From Terrimonas_B sp041743125 (GTDB lineage Bacteria > Bacteroidota > Bacteroidia > Chitinophagales > Chitinophagaceae): 25,690 bases of DNA. The stretch spans positions 1 through 25,690 of the forward strand of contig JBGTNK010000048.1 of the NCBI GenBank assembly GCA_041743125.1. The letters run 5' to 3'. Both the position numbers and the translations under genes were made by a program. The first letter of the stretch is position 1, and each line of letters starts with the position of its first letter. A model generated the notes under the pieces. That model worked only from the letters and a program-made list of their open reading frames with translations. It was not told the DNA's origin and made no database searches. Positions 25,450 to 25,690 of this stretch are shown in pieces.

Positions 25450-25537
25450 ACAACTGGTTCGGCGATTGGGAAAGATTTAACAATTTTGATAACTCTGTCA
25501 GCTCGTACTTCGTACTTCTGACCTTAAACCTGAAAAT

Positions 25538-25690
25538 ATGCCCCGTTCAAAGAATGCAGTAGCCTCCAAGGCCCGCCGCAAAAAAATATTAAAACAAGCC
25601 AAAGGTTACTATGGCAAACGTAAAAATGTATTAACGGTTGCTAAAAACGTAGTAGAAAAAGGTATGACCTACATGTTTGTAGGCCGTAAG
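25538..25690 (+). CDS. rplT: 50S ribosomal protein L20, 5' part
   Basis: The frame opened by ATG 25538 stays open to the window edge, giving 51 residues of a protein normally ~115 long. It begins MPRSKNAVASKARRKKILKQ, then AKGYYGKRKNVLTVAKNVVE and TYMFVGRK, a direct match to the L20 N-terminal 23S rRNA-binding extension. L20 is required for early 50S assembly and in several bacteria represses its own operon by binding leader RNA. The position directly after rpmI is the universal order. Confidence 0.97.
   Translation, partial: MPRSKNAVASKARRKKILKQAKGYYGKRKNVLTVAKNVVEKGMTYMFVGRK

Noticed and set aside
1..25690. Defence island, CRISPR, prophage, transposon or tRNA genes
   Set aside because: Searched by eye on both strands: no direct-repeat array, no transposase or integrase motifs, no terminal inverted repeats and no cloverleaf-like sequence; the gene set is housekeeping and envelope.

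Overview
The window comes from the chromosome of a Bacteroidota bacterium, most likely in the Chitinophagaceae or a close relative. Three things point there: two secreted proteins ending in a type IX secretion (T9SS) sorting domain; promoter-like sites of the Bacteroidota type (TTG or TTTG, a spacer of 19-21, then TAnnTTTG) with no clear Shine-Dalgarno sequences; and protein families typical of the phylum (DUF4403 lipoprotein, Met-zincin protease with DUF5117/5118, Pmp3 with a signal peptide, a 4-alpha-glucanotransferase with two CBM20 domains). The DNA is moderately AT-rich and gene-dense. I see no transposase, integrase, phage gene, CRISPR array, tRNA or rRNA, and no recognisable defence system.

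Layout. Positions 1-4173 hold the 3' end of one T9SS-exported protein, a strong terminator, and a 1107-residue beta-helix surface protein with its own T9SS tail. Positions 4272-9507 are mostly minus strand: argS, a DUF4403 lipoprotein, a DUF3052-like/OmdA fusion and a DUF456 membrane protein, with one plus-strand GtrA-type membrane protein whose 3' end overlaps the DUF4403 gene. dnaK (9711-11627) stands alone with a strong terminator. A stretch without genes follows (11697-12172). Next come three small genes bounded by clear promoters or hairpins: a 63-residue unknown protein, a Pmp3-domain protein and a 51-residue membrane protein. Then come a DPE2-like glucanotransferase (13828-16527), a small all-helical TerB-like protein, and two minus-strand genes for paralogous secreted proteins of unknown function.

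From 19390 to the end is the translation block thrS, infC, rpmI, rplT. It is interrupted: infC is followed by a strong terminator and a 2.5 kb gene for a secreted zinc protease, and rpmI-rplT restart from a promoter matching the Bacteroidota consensus with a roughly 150-nt structured leader. thrS also has a well-matched promoter and a hairpin in its leader.

How the genes work together: argS, thrS, infC, rpmI, rplT and dnaK are housekeeping genes for translation and protein folding. The T9SS cargo, lipoprotein, secreted protease and twin secreted paralogs are envelope or extracellular functions. The glucanotransferase belongs to maltose/glycogen metabolism. I found no convincing new multi-gene system. 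The items most worth checking are the split infC/rpmI operon with its leader, the thrS leader hairpin, the twin secreted paralogs, the Cys/His motif in the beta-helix protein and the Gly-Phe-rich tail on IF3.
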